From NCBI GenBank assembly GCA_002435985.1, contig DIXD01000042.1:1-7146 (forward strand): DNA of 7,146 nt, in the 5' to 3' direction. A program made the translations under genes and the position numbers. How positions within the stretch are numbered: position 1 is the first letter of the stretch; the number at the start of each line of letters is the position of its first letter. The stretch is from Spirochaetaceae bacterium UBA6089. Lineage in GTDB: Bacteria; Spirochaetota; Spirochaetia; Treponematales; Rectinemataceae. Below are positions 6,324 through 7,146 of the stretch, in pieces. The notes beneath the pieces are model-generated. The model was not told the DNA's origin. It ran no database searches and was given only the letters and a program-made list of their open reading frames with translations.

Positions 6324-7139
6324 ATGAGAACGTCGTGGATTAAGAAAATTCTGTTTTTTGTTCTGCTTCTGGCCATTATCATACCGGTACTCTTCCCCTT
6401 CGTGTGGATGCTCACATCTTCGTTCAAGACACAGGTGGACATTGTTGCGTGGCCGCCGAGGCTCGTCTTTACCCCGACGTTTCAGAATTATGAGCGCGTT
6501 TTCAGAGAACAAAATTTTCTCAAGTACTTTATCAACTCCTCTATTATCGGGATCTCTGCAGTTGCCTTCTCGCTCGTCATGGGATTACCGGCCGCATATT
6601 CGATTACACGCTTCAAGCAGAAACGCCTGTCGATTTTCATCCTTATCGCTAGGCTGATGCCGGGGATTTCATTTTTGATGCCCTGGTACATCCTTTTTTC
6701 GAGACTAAAGCTCATGGACAGCTATGTGGCGCTCATTCTGTCGCATATGCTCATAACCCTTCCCATCATAGTATGGATCATGTCGAGCTACTTCGAGACG
6801 ATACCGATTGAAATGGAAGAATCCGCGATGGTGGACGGAGCGACACGACAGCGTGCCTTCGTGTCGGTGGTACTTCCTATCGCGGGGCCAGGCATTGTCA
6901 CATCGGTTACGCTTTCGTTCATTTTTTCATGGAATAATTTCATGTTCTCCCAAGTATTGAGCATGGAAAGGACAAAAACCCTGCCCATCGCGATATACAA
7001 CTTCGTGTCATATGCGGAGGTGGACTGGGGAGCGGTGATGGCCGCTGCCGTCGCGATTATGGCACCGGCCATCATACTCACCATGATATTCCAGAAGTAC
7101 GTGGTCAAAGGGCTCACGATGGGGGCAGTGAAGGGATAA
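6324..7139 (+). CDS. ABC sugar transporter permease, MalG/UgpE type
   Basis: A 271-residue inner-membrane permease forming a heterodimer with the preceding gene product. Membrane helices lie at about 9-31, 68-92, 104-127, 134-155, 188-207 and 237-258. The EAA loop is MEESAMVDGATRQRAFVSVVLP (164-185), with Glu, DGA and LP preserved. The C-terminus FQKYVVKGLTMGAVKG matches the standard MalG-type ending (Q-x-x-x-V-x-G-L-T-x-G-x-V-K-G). Length is typical (270-280). The start is ATG 6324, with AGGA 6 bases upstream. The coding region ends 7 bases before the right edge, so the next gene, possibly the ATPase or another enzyme, is not seen. Confidence 0.96.
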   Translation: MRTSWIKKILFFVLLLAIIIPVLFPFVWMLTSSFKTQVDIVAWPPRLVFTPTFQNYERVFREQNFLKYFINSSIIGISAVAFSLVMGLPAAYSITRFKQKRLSIFILIARLMPGISFLMPWYILFSRLKLMDSYVALILSHMLITLPIIVWIMSSYFETIPIEMEESAMVDGATRQRAFVSVVLPIAGPGIVTSVTLSFIFSWNNFMFSQVLSMERTKTLPIAIYNFVSYAEVDWGAVMAAAVAIMAPAIILTMIFQKYVVKGLTMGAVKG

Positions 7140-7146
7140 TCATCCA

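Overview
The window is an intact, tightly packed sugar or sugar-acid utilisation locus built around one divergent promoter region (about 3874-4090). It holds seven protein genes. Three are complete on each strand, and a fourth leftward gene runs off the left edge. I see no RNA genes, mobile elements or CRISPR arrays.

Leftward arm (minus strand, read right to left): an RpiR-family HTH-SIS regulator (3022-3873), 6-phosphogluconate dehydrogenase gnd (1548-2999), a PfkB-family kinase closest to 2-keto-3-deoxygluconate kinase (363-1448), and the first 97 residues of a zinc-dependent medium-chain dehydrogenase (1-293, partial). The gaps are 22, 99 and 69 bases, which fits a single transcription unit of regulator plus three catabolic enzymes.

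Rightward arm (plus strand): a family-1 periplasmic sugar-binding protein (4091-5341) and two MalF/UgpA- and MalG/UgpE-type permeases (5413-6303 and 6324-7139). The permeases are 20 bases apart. The binding-protein gene is separated from them by 71 bases that can fold. There is no ATPase gene in the window; it must lie downstream or be a shared MsmX/UgpC-type subunit encoded elsewhere.

Reading of the locus: the ABC importer brings in a carbohydrate. The dehydrogenase and kinase convert it, or something derived from it, to a phosphorylated sugar acid. Gnd can send 6-phosphogluconate to ribulose 5-phosphate. The RpiR protein probably senses a phosphosugar through its SIS domain and acts in the shared intergenic region, where a cluster of TGAAA/TTTCA half-sites lies just upstream of a good rightward promoter. 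The actual substrate cannot be read from the sequence. No KDPG aldolase, gluconate kinase or dehydratase is present here.

Organism: a bacterium with moderate to slightly high G+C. The binding protein has an ordinary Sec signal peptide and no lipobox cysteine, which suggests a diderm cell with a periplasm. The overall style (RpiR control, MalFG-type importer without its own ATPase, sugar-acid enzymes) would fit a saccharolytic spirochaete or a Thermotoga-like organism. This is a low-confidence impression, not an identification.
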